44,260 bases of DNA from an uncultured Blautia sp. (GTDB lineage Bacteria > Bacillota > Clostridia > Lachnospirales > Lachnospiraceae): the NCBI GenBank assembly GCA_934408705.1, contig CAKRVL010000013.1, forward strand, positions 1 through 44,260. Reading direction: 5' to 3'. Below the pieces are notes generated by a model that saw only the letters and a list, made by a program, of their open reading frames with translations, did no database searches and was not told the origin of the DNA. The first letter of the stretch is position 1, and each line of letters begins with the position of its first letter. Positions 37,013 to 44,260 of this stretch are shown here, piece by piece. The position numbers and the translations under genes were made by a program.

Positions 37013-38023
37013 TTATTTGTCAAGTAAATGACAGGCTGCCCAGTGACCTGGCTCATGCTCTTTAAATACAGGAGCAACCTGACTGCACTTTTCAGTAGCA
37101 TATGGACATCTGGTATGGAAACGGCATCCGCTTGGCGGATTCATAGGACTTGGCACATCTCCTTCCAGAATAATACGCTTTCTTGTCCTGCTAAGTGCAG
37201 GATCCGGAACCGGAACTGCTGAAAGCAATGTCTGTGTATACGGATGTATAGGATGTCTGTTCAGCTCATAGCTTTCTCCTAGCTCCACAAGGGAACCCAG
37301 ATACATAACTCCGATTCTGTTTGAAATATGACGGACAACCGAAAGATCATGGGCAATGAACAGATAAGTCAGTCCCATCTGCTCCTGCATGTCCTCCAGC
37401 ATGTTTACAACCTGTGACTGGATAGAAACATCCAGTGCTGAAATAGGCTCATCGCAGACAATGAATTCCGGTTTTACCGCAAGTGCACGGGCAATGCCAA
37501 CACGCTGCTGCTGGCCACCGGAAAATTCATGGGGATAGCGGTTCGCATGCTCTGTATTCAGTCCAACCTTTGATAACAATTCTTTAATCATGTCGGAACG
37601 GTCTTTCTTGCTTGCCGCCAGCTTATGGATATCAATGGCTTCTCCAATGATCTCACCAACTGTCATACGCGGATCCAGGGAAGCAGATGGATCCTGGAAA
37701 ATGATCTGCATTTTTCTTCTATATGGAAGCATTTTTGCAGCCTTTGGTTTTCCCAGCGGTCTTCCATCTTTATCCAAAGGATTATCATAAATAGTCTCTC
37801 CGTCATAGATAATCTTTCCACCAGTTGGCTCATAAAGACGGAGAACTGTTCTTCCCAATGTTGTCTTTCCACAGCCGGATTCTCCTACCAGACCAAGTGT
37901 CTCACCCTTTTTGATATAAAGAGAAACATCCTGTACAGCCTGTACTCCTGGACCATTTATACCCTTTACCGGAAAATATTTTCGTAAATTCTGAATTTCC
38001 AGAAGCTTCTTTTCTTCTGCCAT
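37013..38023 (-). CDS. oppF: Oligopeptide ABC transporter, ATP-binding protein
   Basis: This is one of the two cytoplasmic ATPases that power peptide import. The 336-residue protein has Walker A GESGCGKTTLGR, signature FSGGQQQRVGIARAL, Walker B IVCDEPISALD and H-loop IAHDLSVVRHIS. The C-terminal oligo_HPY region has the cysteine cluster GCRFHTRCPYATEKC; comparable clusters bind an Fe-S centre in some Opp/Dpp ATPases. The start codon directly abuts the oppD stop, with GGAGGAG inside oppD. It is followed on the transcript by the structured element and oppA. Confidence 0.95.
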   Translation of the reverse strand: MAEEKKLLEIQNLRKYFPVKGINGPGVQAVQDVSLYIKKGETLGLVGESGCGKTTLGRTVLRLYEPTGGKIIYDGETIYDNPLDKDGRPLGKPKAAKMLPYRRKMQIIFQDPSASLDPRMTVGEIIGEAIDIHKLAASKKDRSDMIKELLSKVGLNTEHANRYPHEFSGGQQQRVGIARALAVKPEFIVCDEPISALDVSIQSQVVNMLEDMQEQMGLTYLFIAHDLSVVRHISNRIGVMYLGSLVELGESYELNRHPIHPYTQTLLSAVPVPDPALSRTRKRIILEGDVPSPMNPPSGCRFHTRCPYATEKCSQVAPVFKEHEPGHWAACHLLDK

Positions 38024-39031
38024 TTAATTCTCCTCCTTGTTCATCATCTCCTGAACACGAAGCCAGCAGGCGGAACGGTGTTTCTCGCCTACTTCCACGT
38101 AAGGAGGCATTTTATTAAGACAGATCTTCATGCAATGCTCACAACGGGGAGCAAATGGACATCCCTCCGGCGGATTCAACATATCAACCGGTGTTCCTTC
38201 TATAGGGATCAGCCTCTCATAGCTCTGGGCATCCACACGGGGCATAGAACGAAGAAGACCTTTTGTATATGGATGTGCAGGCTCATAGAAAATATCATCT
38301 ACAGGTCCCTGCTCAACAATCCTGCCAGCGTACATAACAGATACCTTGTCACAGATATCAGCCACAACACCAAGATTATGTGTGATAAAAATGATTCCCA
38401 TTCCGGTTTTTTTCTGAAGAGATTTCATCAGATCCAGGATCTGGGCCTGAATGGTAACATCAAGTGCTGTGGTAGGTTCATCTGCGATCAGAAGCTGTGG
38501 ATGGCAGATCAGCCCCATAGCGATCATAACACGCTGTCTCATACCGCCGGAAAACTCATGTGGATACTGCTTCATACGTTTTTCCACATTATTAATACCA
38601 ACCATTTCCATCATTTCCATGGCACGCTTTTCAGCTTCTTCCTTGCTGATCTTCTTGTCATGGGCACGAAGAGCCTCAACCAGCTGATTTCCGATGGTAT
38701 AAACCGGATTCAGGCAGGTCATTGGATTCTGGAAAATCATGGCAACCTTATTTCCACGAAACGCAGTCATTTCATCTTTGGAAAATGAAAGAACGTCTTT
38801 TCCTTCAAATGTAATGGAACCTCCGATTACTTTACCTGGTGACTGTAACAGCCCCATAATAGAATATGCTTCCTGGCTCTTTCCAGAACCAGATTCTCCA
38901 ACAACTCCCATAACCTCGCCGTAATCAAGGTCATAAGAAATACCGCCAACAGCTTTTACCTCGCCAGCCGGGGTAAAGAAGGAGACTTTAAGGTCTTTTA
39001 CTTCTAATAGTTTATTTTTCTGTTCAGACAT
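38024..39031 (-). CDS. oppD: Oligopeptide ABC transporter, ATP-binding protein
   Basis: This is the second ATPase of the peptide importer, 335 residues. It has Walker A GESGSGKSQEAYS (normally followed by V/T; here QE), Q-loop IFQNPMTCLNP, signature FSGGMRQRVMIAMGL, Walker B LLIADEPTTALD and H-loop ITHNLGVVADI. The oligo_HPY C-terminus carries PFAPRCEHCMKIC. GGAGGAG precedes the ATG, 15 bases after oppC. Confidence 0.95.
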   Translation of the reverse strand: MSEQKNKLLEVKDLKVSFFTPAGEVKAVGGISYDLDYGEVMGVVGESGSGKSQEAYSIMGLLQSPGKVIGGSITFEGKDVLSFSKDEMTAFRGNKVAMIFQNPMTCLNPVYTIGNQLVEALRAHDKKISKEEAEKRAMEMMEMVGINNVEKRMKQYPHEFSGGMRQRVMIAMGLICHPQLLIADEPTTALDVTIQAQILDLMKSLQKKTGMGIIFITHNLGVVADICDKVSVMYAGRIVEQGPVDDIFYEPAHPYTKGLLRSMPRVDAQSYERLIPIEGTPVDMLNPPEGCPFAPRCEHCMKICLNKMPPYVEVGEKHRSACWLRVQEMMNKEEN

Positions 39032-39046
39032 TATTCTCCTCCTCTC

Positions 39047-40411
39047 TTATTTCTTCAGCTTCGGATCAAGAGCATCACGAAGGCCATCACCAAACAGGTT
39101 AAATGCAAGAATCATAATACTCAGGATCACAGATGGTACGATCAGTCTGTAAGTATAGGTGTACATACCACTTAATGCATCAGTTGCCATTGATCCAAGG
39201 CTTGGAAGAGGTGCGGAAACACCAACGCCAAGATAGGATAAAAATGATTCCAGGAAAATGGCAGAAGGAATCTGCAGACAGGTAGTAACAACGATCTGTC
39301 CGATACAGTTCGGAAGCAGATGACGACGGATGATCCTGCCGCCGGATGCACCAAGAGCTCTTGCTGCTGTTACATATTCCTGCTGTTTCAGCTGAAGTAC
39401 CTGGCCACGGATAATACGGCTCATAGTAACCCAGTATAACAGACCAAATGCTATAAACATTGAAATCAGGTTTGGTCCGAGAACATTGACAAATGTTTTC
39501 ATAGGGCTTGTTCCTGCTGAATTTACATATTCAGTAAGTATAGGCTTCAGCGCAGTTGCGATCAAAAGCACTACCAGCATCTCAGGCACTGCATAAATCA
39601 GCTCTACAATACGCTGCATAACTGCATCTACTTTTCCACCACAGTAACCAGAGATTGCTCCGTAAAGAGCACCGATCACAAGTACCAGGATTGCTGCAAA
39701 TACACCAACGGACATGGAAACTCTGGCGCCATACATAACGCGGACCAGAATGTCACGACCATACATATCAGTACCGAAAACATGTGGAAATACTTTTTCC
39801 CCATTTGCCTTGCGCTCTAACTCCGCCTGTGAATAACCAAAAAGATGCTTCTTGATACCAAGCTCCTTACGGATGGAATCCTCATCAACGTTCTGTTCAT
39901 CAGAAGCGCCTTCCTCTGGTTTTGCTGCAACCTTAGCTTTTGCTCTGATAACCGCTTCATCTTTCTTAGTAAACTTCTCGCCCTTTTTCTCAGCTTCGGC
40001 TTTCGCCTGAGCGATCATCTCATCTACATCCACTACATCTGACTGGGTACGTGACGCGATCTCATCATTAACACGCTGTGTATCCTCCAATGTGTAATGG
40101 TATGGATAAAGGTTCTCAGCACCTTTATTAAATTCGTCATAACCATATGGAATCAGAACCGGTCCCAAAAAGGCAAATAAAAACAGGAATACGATCACGC
40201 CAAGGGCGATCATCGCTACAACATTCTTTTTCAGTCTTCTCCAGGCATCTTTCCAATAGGAAACACTCTGGCGGTCCTGAATGAAATCAGCTTTCTCCTG
40301 GCTGGAGGCAGCTGCGAAATCATCAGGTGTCAGTTCCTGAAGAAGATTCTCTATATCCGGCTGAAGACTAACCGGACATTTTTTGATTTTCTTATCTTCT
40401 GCCACGATCAT
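39047..40411 (-). CDS. oppC: Oligopeptide ABC transporter, permease with large charged insertion
   Basis: This is a membrane permease with an N-terminal OppC_N region and the BPD_transp_1 domain. The conserved core runs from HVFGTDMYGRDILVRVMYGARVS through the EAA loop ARALGASGGRIIRRHLLPN. At 454 residues it is about 150 longer than typical. The extra length is mainly at residues 92-208, between the first helix and the FGTDMYGRD motif: a hydrophilic, Ala/Glu/Lys-rich segment predicted to lie outside the membrane. The start overlaps the oppB stop as ATGA, so the pair is translationally coupled. Confidence 0.93.
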   Translation of the reverse strand: MIVAEDKKIKKCPVSLQPDIENLLQELTPDDFAAASSQEKADFIQDRQSVSYWKDAWRRLKKNVVAMIALGVIVFLFLFAFLGPVLIPYGYDEFNKGAENLYPYHYTLEDTQRVNDEIASRTQSDVVDVDEMIAQAKAEAEKKGEKFTKKDEAVIRAKAKVAAKPEEGASDEQNVDEDSIRKELGIKKHLFGYSQAELERKANGEKVFPHVFGTDMYGRDILVRVMYGARVSMSVGVFAAILVLVIGALYGAISGYCGGKVDAVMQRIVELIYAVPEMLVVLLIATALKPILTEYVNSAGTSPMKTFVNVLGPNLISMFIAFGLLYWVTMSRIIRGQVLQLKQQEYVTAARALGASGGRIIRRHLLPNCIGQIVVTTCLQIPSAIFLESFLSYLGVGVSAPLPSLGSMATDALSGMYTYTYRLIVPSVILSIMILAFNLFGDGLRDALDPKLKK

Positions 40412-41352
40412 TCTCCTCCTTTCGTAAGGCTGATTCTCGGGTCAGCAACCTTATACAGGAGGTCTACAACCAGGTTCATCAGAATAATAAATGCTGCCAG
40501 GAAAATGGTAGTTCCCATAATAACCGGATAGTCACGGTTCTGGATAGACTGTACGAAATAACGTCCAAGTCCCGGAATAGAGAAAACACTCTCTACAACG
40601 AAACCACCACAAAGTGTAAATGCCACCTGCGGTCCCAGGTATGTAATAACAGGAATCAACGCATTTCTAAGAGCATGCTTGAAAATAATCTTTTTGTTTT
40701 TCAGACCTTTGGCACGGGCTGTCTTAATGTACTCCTGACTCAGGGAATCCAACATAGCAGAACGAGTCTGGCGTGCGGTGTAGCACATAGGATAAAAACC
40801 AAGAGCAAAGCATGGGAGTATATATGCCCGCCATCCCTGTGATGGATCAAAAATAGATGGAAACAGATTCAACGCATTGTTTCCTGTCAGAGTCACCAGA
40901 AGGACAGATGCCACAACAAAGCTTGGCATAGAAATTCCAAGTGTACAGATAACACGAAGGATACTGTCTGTCAGCTTACCTCGTTTAAATGCAGCGAGAC
41001 ATCCAAGAGGTACACCTACCAGGATTGCCCACGCAAGTGCAAGTGCACCTACCTTGGCAGATACCGGAAACATATCTGTAATAATGTCAAGGACTGCACG
41101 GTTCTTCTGCATCTTGAGAGATACACCAAAATCACCATGAAGAATATTTTTCAGATACATAAAAAGCTGTACATATACCGGCTTGTCAAGTCCGTATTTG
41201 GCATTCAGCGCTGCAAGTGTAGTTTCAGAAGGTGTTTTCTCACTGAGCCATGGGCTTCCAGGTACAGCATTCATCAGCAGGAACGTAAGACAGGCTACCA
41301 GGAAGATAGTCAGAATTGCCATTCCAAGTCTTTTTGCAAAGTACTTTCCCAT
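40408..41352 (-). CDS. oppB: Oligopeptide ABC transporter, permease
   Basis: This is the first gene of the peptide-import operon, a 314-residue permease with six predicted membrane helices. It has the N-terminal MGKYFAKRLGMAILTIFLV, the DppB/OppB segment TPSETTLAALNAKYGLDKP, and the EAA loop TARAKGLKNKKIIFKHALRN. It pairs with OppC. AGGAGG lies immediately before the ATG, and a strong promoter about 100 bases upstream drives the operon. Confidence 0.95.
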   Translation of the reverse strand: MGKYFAKRLGMAILTIFLVACLTFLLMNAVPGSPWLSEKTPSETTLAALNAKYGLDKPVYVQLFMYLKNILHGDFGVSLKMQKNRAVLDIITDMFPVSAKVGALALAWAILVGVPLGCLAAFKRGKLTDSILRVICTLGISMPSFVVASVLLVTLTGNNALNLFPSIFDPSQGWRAYILPCFALGFYPMCYTARQTRSAMLDSLSQEYIKTARAKGLKNKKIIFKHALRNALIPVITYLGPQVAFTLCGGFVVESVFSIPGLGRYFVQSIQNRDYPVIMGTTIFLAAFIILMNLVVDLLYKVADPRISLTKGGE

Positions 41353-41448
41353 TTTTCCTCCTTTTCATCTGGTCGAAAGCGTTTATTTCTTTTCCCAAAG
41401 GGGAGGGGGATTTCTGACCAGCATTCATTTTTTTAATATATGCAGAAG

Positions 41449-41477
41449 ATTATAGCATCAAAAAACACTTTAATCAA
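41449..41477 (-). promoter_or_regulatory. Promoter of the opp operon
   Basis: TTGATT (41472-41477), a 17-base spacer and an extended -10 TGCTATAAT (TATAAT at 41449-41454) lie on the minus strand. The leader is about 90 bases. It contains CTGGTC and GACCAG (41416-41421 and 41370-41375), which could pair around the intervening C-rich sequence just before the ribosome binding site. Confidence 0.85.
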
Positions 41478-41567
41478 GTAACTTTTTAAACTTTAGAATG
41501 GTATTGTTGTATTTTTCTAATATTGTAGAATTTTCAAGTGGTAATTTCGCATTGTTTTGTGTATTTT

Positions 41568-41753
41568 TTATAAAGACATTTGTCCTTCCGGTAAGTGCAT
41601 AAGTATAAAAAAAAGAAGGATACCCTTTGGCATCCCTCTCTCGATTCTTACAAGTTCACCTTTTGCTTCATCTGGCTCTGTACCCTTACCGCAGCTCATC
41701 AGAAAAGCCACGAAAAGAAGAACCAGCAGCAACACCCAGCCTTTTTTTCTCAT
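41568..41753 (-). CDS. Tiny putative lipoprotein, possibly a decayed gene
   Basis: The 61-residue frame begins MRKKGWVLLLVLLFVAFLMSC, a good lipoprotein-type signal with a cysteine near residue 21, followed by GKGTEPDEAKGELVRIERG. The start at 41753 has GGAGA upstream. The last third is read through the terminator at 41607-41636, so the end of the protein is translated hairpin and T-tract. That suggests either a very short lipoprotein or the stump of a longer one lost by deletion. No homologue is recognised. Confidence 0.45.
   Translation of the reverse strand: MRKKGWVLLLVLLFVAFLMSCGKGTEPDEAKGELVRIERGMPKGILLFFILMHLPEGQMSL
41607..41636 (-). terminator. Terminator before the opp operon
   Basis: On the minus strand GGATGCC pairs with GGTATCC (one G-T pair) around an AAAG loop, followed by TTCTTTTTTTT. 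It lies inside the 3' part of the tiny lipoprotein frame and would end transcripts from the hydrolase side. Confidence 0.8.
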
Positions 41754-41859
41754 ATGGATCTCCATTTCGCCTGTGTTGGGATTTCAGACCACTTTCCTTG
41801 TCTGAGATAATATAAGTATGTGCAAAACAGGACAATCTATACCTGGCCTGGGGCTTTTC

Positions 41860-42789
41860 TCAGAAGCCCTTCTTCTTTATGTAGAATGCAATATCATGAT
41901 AAACCCGTTTCCTGTCTGTCTCATTCAGAATTTCATGACGCATACCCGGATAAAGCTTTCCTCTTACGTCTGTATAGCCGGCATGACGCATATCGCGTAC
42001 TGCTTTTGCGAAATGACGCACATTGATCATGCAGGGATCATCTGATCCACTGATAAAAAGTACAGGCATTTCAGGCTTAGTGCAATTCCAGTGTTTCACA
42101 TCATAAGCCCGCTTCATCAGTTCAAAAAGTGCCAGATAACCGTCATCTGTAAAGGTGAAGCCACACAGCTGGGAATCTGAATACTCCTGAACTGCTGCCT
42201 TATTTGCACAAAGCCATGAGGTACAATTCTTATCCTTGCGGAAACGCATCACATTACCTGCAAATGAGATAGTCTCGATCACCTTACTTTTATGAGTCGG
42301 GCCAAACACTGCACTTTCTACATGAGCGATTGCTTCGCCCAGTGGTCTTGCCGAATTTTTACTTGGAGAACCACAGATGATCAGCATATCTATACAGTCG
42401 TCATGATCTCTTGCAAATGCTCTTACTGCCAGCGATCCCATGCTGTGACCAAACAGGATCAATGGCAGCTCTGGAAGCTGCTGGTGCATTTCACGGTTTA
42501 TCACCTCAATATCTTTGAGAATTGCATCAGCACCGCCACCATACATATACCCCAGGTCATCTATGGCACGGACACTTTTCCCATGGCCTCTGTGGTCATG
42601 GATCACGCATACATATCCTCTTTTTGCCATGTATTCCATAAATGGAAGATATCGTTCCTTATATTCGCTCATTCCATGGACAAGCTGCAGGATTCCCCTG
42701 TATGGTTTCTCATCGGGAACCACTGCCAGAACAGAAATATCAAGGCCATCTGCCTCGGATTCTATATAAGCTTCGTATTTTGCGCTCAT
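41860..42789 (-). CDS. Alpha/beta hydrolase, monoacylglycerol lipase/S33-like
   Basis: This is a cytosolic serine hydrolase of 309 residues, from the group annotated as lysophospholipase, monoacylglycerol lipase or serine aminopeptidase S33. It has oxyanion region LVHGMSEYKERY, DHRGHGKS, nucleophile elbow GHSMGS (Ser116), acid in SGSDDPC (about Asp250) and histidine in GMRHEIL (about His285). There is no signal peptide. AAAGGTGG precedes the ATG. The leader carries a near-perfect 28-base palindrome at the predicted transcription start. The substrate is not determinable from sequence. Confidence 0.88.
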   Translation of the reverse strand: MSAKYEAYIESEADGLDISVLAVVPDEKPYRGILQLVHGMSEYKERYLPFMEYMAKRGYVCVIHDHRGHGKSVRAIDDLGYMYGGGADAILKDIEVINREMHQQLPELPLILFGHSMGSLAVRAFARDHDDCIDMLIICGSPSKNSARPLGEAIAHVESAVFGPTHKSKVIETISFAGNVMRFRKDKNCTSWLCANKAAVQEYSDSQLCGFTFTDDGYLALFELMKRAYDVKHWNCTKPEMPVLFISGSDDPCMINVRHFAKAVRDMRHAGYTDVRGKLYPGMRHEILNETDRKRVYHDIAFYIKKKGF

Positions 42790-42818
42790 AGCTTTTCCAC
42801 CTTTCTTCTTTTTTCATA

Positions 42819-42846
42819 TGAGTGTCAAAAGACCTTTTGATACTCA
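42819..42846. promoter_or_regulatory. Palindrome at the hydrolase transcription start
   Basis: A 13-base inverted repeat with one mismatch (TGAGTGTCAAAAG, AC spacer, CTTTTGATACTCA) spans 42819-42846. A candidate -10 TACAAT (42853-42858, minus strand, weak -35) would start transcription at about 42846. The palindrome is therefore either an operator at +1 or a 5'-terminal mRNA hairpin. Confidence 0.55.
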
Positions 42847-42910
42847 ATTCATATTGTATCATAAATAGCAATTCCCCGTAAATAGACACTATCGGCTTAC
42901 TGTAAATACT

Positions 42911-42939
42911 TTGACACCATCCTGGGAGTATACTATAAT
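42911..42939 (+). promoter_or_regulatory. Consensus sigma-A promoter of the DUF5067-like gene
   Basis: TTGACA (42911-42916), a 17-base spacer and TATAAT (42934-42939) match the consensus exactly. A ribosome binding site AAGGAGG follows about 30 bases later. Confidence 0.9.
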
Positions 42940-42976
42940 AAAAATGATGTCATACTTCAAACATTAAGGAGGAAAT

Positions 42977-44077
42977 ATGGGAGAAAAACAATTAAATATG
43001 CCAGACGAACAAATTGTTCCGAAGAAGAAAAAGAAAGGCAAAGCCGGACGTATTTTGCTTTTACTGATTCTTATACTCGCCATAGCTGCGGGCACAGGCT
43101 ACTATTTTTATGAGCGCAGCCAGCCAGGCAAGGAATTAGATAAATATCTTACAGGAATCCAGAGGCTTGATTTTGGCACAATGGAAAGCATGCTTCAAAG
43201 TGCTGATCTGTCTGCTCTTGACAATGCAGATGTGAGAAATGCCGCTTATGAAAGCTTTTTCAAATCCATCAATGCCAAGATGTCCTGGAAGATTACCAGA
43301 ACCCATTTCAGCTTTCAGGAGGGCACTGCTGAGGTTACTGCCCGCATCCGTTATATAGATGGCTCTGATATTTACCGTGAAACTGTAGCAGAATTCCTTC
43401 GCCAGATCGTTTCCAGTGCGTTTTCCGGAGAAAGCCTGACAGAACAGGAGACTCAGAACAAGCTTGCTTCGATTTTAAATGAGAAAGCTAACAGCCTGGA
43501 GGATAAATTCACTGAAGCGGATGTTATGTATCCTATGATCAATGTTAATGGACAATGGAAGATTACCGCTCTGGATGACGAGACTGTAAAAATTATGTCT
43601 GCGAATTTCAAAAGTGTGGAGGATGAGATCAGCCAGGCTCTTGCAGATTCTGCTGAGGCAACAGAGAGTACAACAAATTTGGCAGCTCCGGATCCTGCTG
43701 CTTCTGATGGTACTATTGAGCTTTCTAATGAACGTTTTTCCATTCATTATACCCGCAATGTGGTTTCCAAAGATTTTGGCGGTGAACCATGTCTTCTTGT
43801 TTACTACGATTACACTAATAACGGGGAAAGTGCTTCCAGCGCTATGGTTGATGTAAACCTTACCGCATTTCAGAATGGTGTTTCTCTGGAGGCGGCAATT
43901 CCTGAGAGCAGTGACGATGCCATTGATGCATTTATGAAAGAGGTACAGCCAGGTGAAACTTTAAATGTTTGCCAGGCCTTTTCCCTTAAGGATATGAGTC
44001 CTGTAACTCTGAAGGCTGTGGATGCATTTGGACTGGATACAGGAATCACTGCTACACAGACTGTAAACCTTCAATAA
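42977..44077 (+). CDS. Membrane-anchored protein with DUF5067-like C-terminal domain
   Basis: The 366-residue protein is of unknown function. It has a Lys-rich cytoplasmic N-terminus (PKKKKKGKAGR) and one transmembrane helix at about 25-46. A helical region follows with an internal VNGQWKITALDDE segment. An acidic Ala/Ser/Thr linker at about 220-245 leads to a C-terminal Ig-like domain (YTRNVVSKDFGGEPCLLVYYDYTNNGESASSAMVD...) resembling DUF5067. Such domains are common in extracytoplasmic proteins of gut Firmicutes. AAGGAGG lies before the ATG, behind an exact consensus promoter, so it is probably well expressed. It is monocistronic with a terminator. Confidence 0.82.
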   Translation: MGEKQLNMPDEQIVPKKKKKGKAGRILLLLILILAIAAGTGYYFYERSQPGKELDKYLTGIQRLDFGTMESMLQSADLSALDNADVRNAAYESFFKSINAKMSWKITRTHFSFQEGTAEVTARIRYIDGSDIYRETVAEFLRQIVSSAFSGESLTEQETQNKLASILNEKANSLEDKFTEADVMYPMINVNGQWKITALDDETVKIMSANFKSVEDEISQALADSAEATESTTNLAAPDPAASDGTIELSNERFSIHYTRNVVSKDFGGEPCLLVYYDYTNNGESASSAMVDVNLTAFQNGVSLEAAIPESSDDAIDAFMKEVQPGETLNVCQAFSLKDMSPVTLKAVDAFGLDTGITATQTVNLQ

Positions 44078-44098
44078 ACTGAATAATCACAGGAATTA

Positions 44099-44136
44099 TA
44101 CGCGAAAGTCTGCTTTAAAGCTTTCGCGTATTTTTA
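44099..44136 (+). terminator. Terminator of the DUF5067-like gene
   Basis: TACGCGAAAG (44099-44108) pairs perfectly with CTTTCGCGTA (44121-44130), followed by TTTTTAT. Confidence 0.88.
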
Positions 44137-44149
44137 TGTGTATTTTTAT

Positions 44150-44180
44150 GAAAAAAAACCAGGAAACTTAATTCCTGGTT
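44150..44180 (-). terminator. Terminator of tRNA-Gly at the right end
   Basis: AACCAGGAA pairs with TTCCTGGTT (44172-44180 and 44157-44165) around a six-base loop. On the minus strand eight T residues follow. It begins about eight bases after the tRNA. Confidence 0.88.
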
Positions 44181-44188
44181 CTCATAAG

Positions 44189-44260
44189 AGCGATAGACGG
44201 GGCTCGAACCCGCGGTCTCGACCTTGGCAAGGTCGCGCGTTACCAACTACGCCACTATCG
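44189..44260 (-). tRNA. tRNA-Gly (GCC), nearly complete
   Basis: The full cloverleaf is visible on the minus strand except the first base (the G pairing with the acceptor C at 44190), which falls outside the window. It has anticodon GCC, no encoded CCA and discriminator T at 44189. It is identical to the copy at 1-62 over the overlap, but the downstream flank and terminator differ, so this is a second gene copy. Confidence 0.95.

Overview
The window looks like a complete or nearly complete contig from a low-to-mid GC Gram-positive anaerobe of the class Clostridia, most likely family Lachnospiraceae (Blautia-like). This rests on the gene content and protein sequences: PolC-type replicase, CodY, class III fructose-1,6-bisphosphatase, split AICAR transformylase plus PurO-type IMP cyclohydrolase, VanZ and YARHG proteins, and strong AGGAGG ribosome binding sites. 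Genus is a guess from recall, not a search. Both ends run into the same tRNA-Gly(GCC) sequence in inverted orientation, so the contig probably broke at a tRNA repeat.

Layout. 1-417: truncated tRNA-Gly, its terminator, a 166-bp palindromic MITE-like element and a bidirectional terminator. 418-4704 (minus): purine block of purH-type AICAR transformylase and purO under a ZTP riboswitch, then guaB and a small membrane protein. 4867-6812 (minus): groES-groEL behind a CIRCE operator. 7116-12747 (minus): codY with a CodY-like box upstream, then comM-dprA-topA. 13011-14231: a small XRE regulator facing a YARHG-domain membrane protein. 14300-23346 (minus): a PurF-family protein lacking the glutaminase cysteine, fbp, polC and ispG. 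23454-25969 (minus): telA and xpaC. 26226-27251 (plus): ilvE. 27314-28666 (minus): thyA-folA. 28795-29310 (plus): a VanZ protein with an apparently leaderless promoter. 29388-34839 (minus): malQ, a heterodimeric ABC exporter and a small membrane protein, translationally overlapped. 35055-41352 (minus): oppB-oppC-oppD-oppF-oppA, with a highly structured ~206-bp element between oppF and oppA. 41568-44077: a decayed or tiny lipoprotein, an alpha/beta hydrolase and a DUF5067-like membrane protein. 44189-44260: tRNA-Gly (minus).

How the genes fit together. A purine/GTP theme runs through the left half: IMP is made by PurH/PurO, converted towards GMP by GuaB, and GTP is a ligand of CodY. The ZTP riboswitch senses the Z-nucleotide that builds up when 10-formyl-THF is short, which links purine synthesis to the folate pair folA/thyA. 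CodY also senses branched-chain amino acids (ilvE) and commonly controls peptide uptake (opp), although I found convincing CodY-like boxes only upstream of codY itself.

Most of the window is core chromosome. I saw no phage, integrase, transposase, CRISPR array or recognisable defence cluster. The best candidates for something little described are the palindromic intergenic elements at 36799-37004 and 101-266, the nucleophile-less PurF homologue, and the divergent ThyA.
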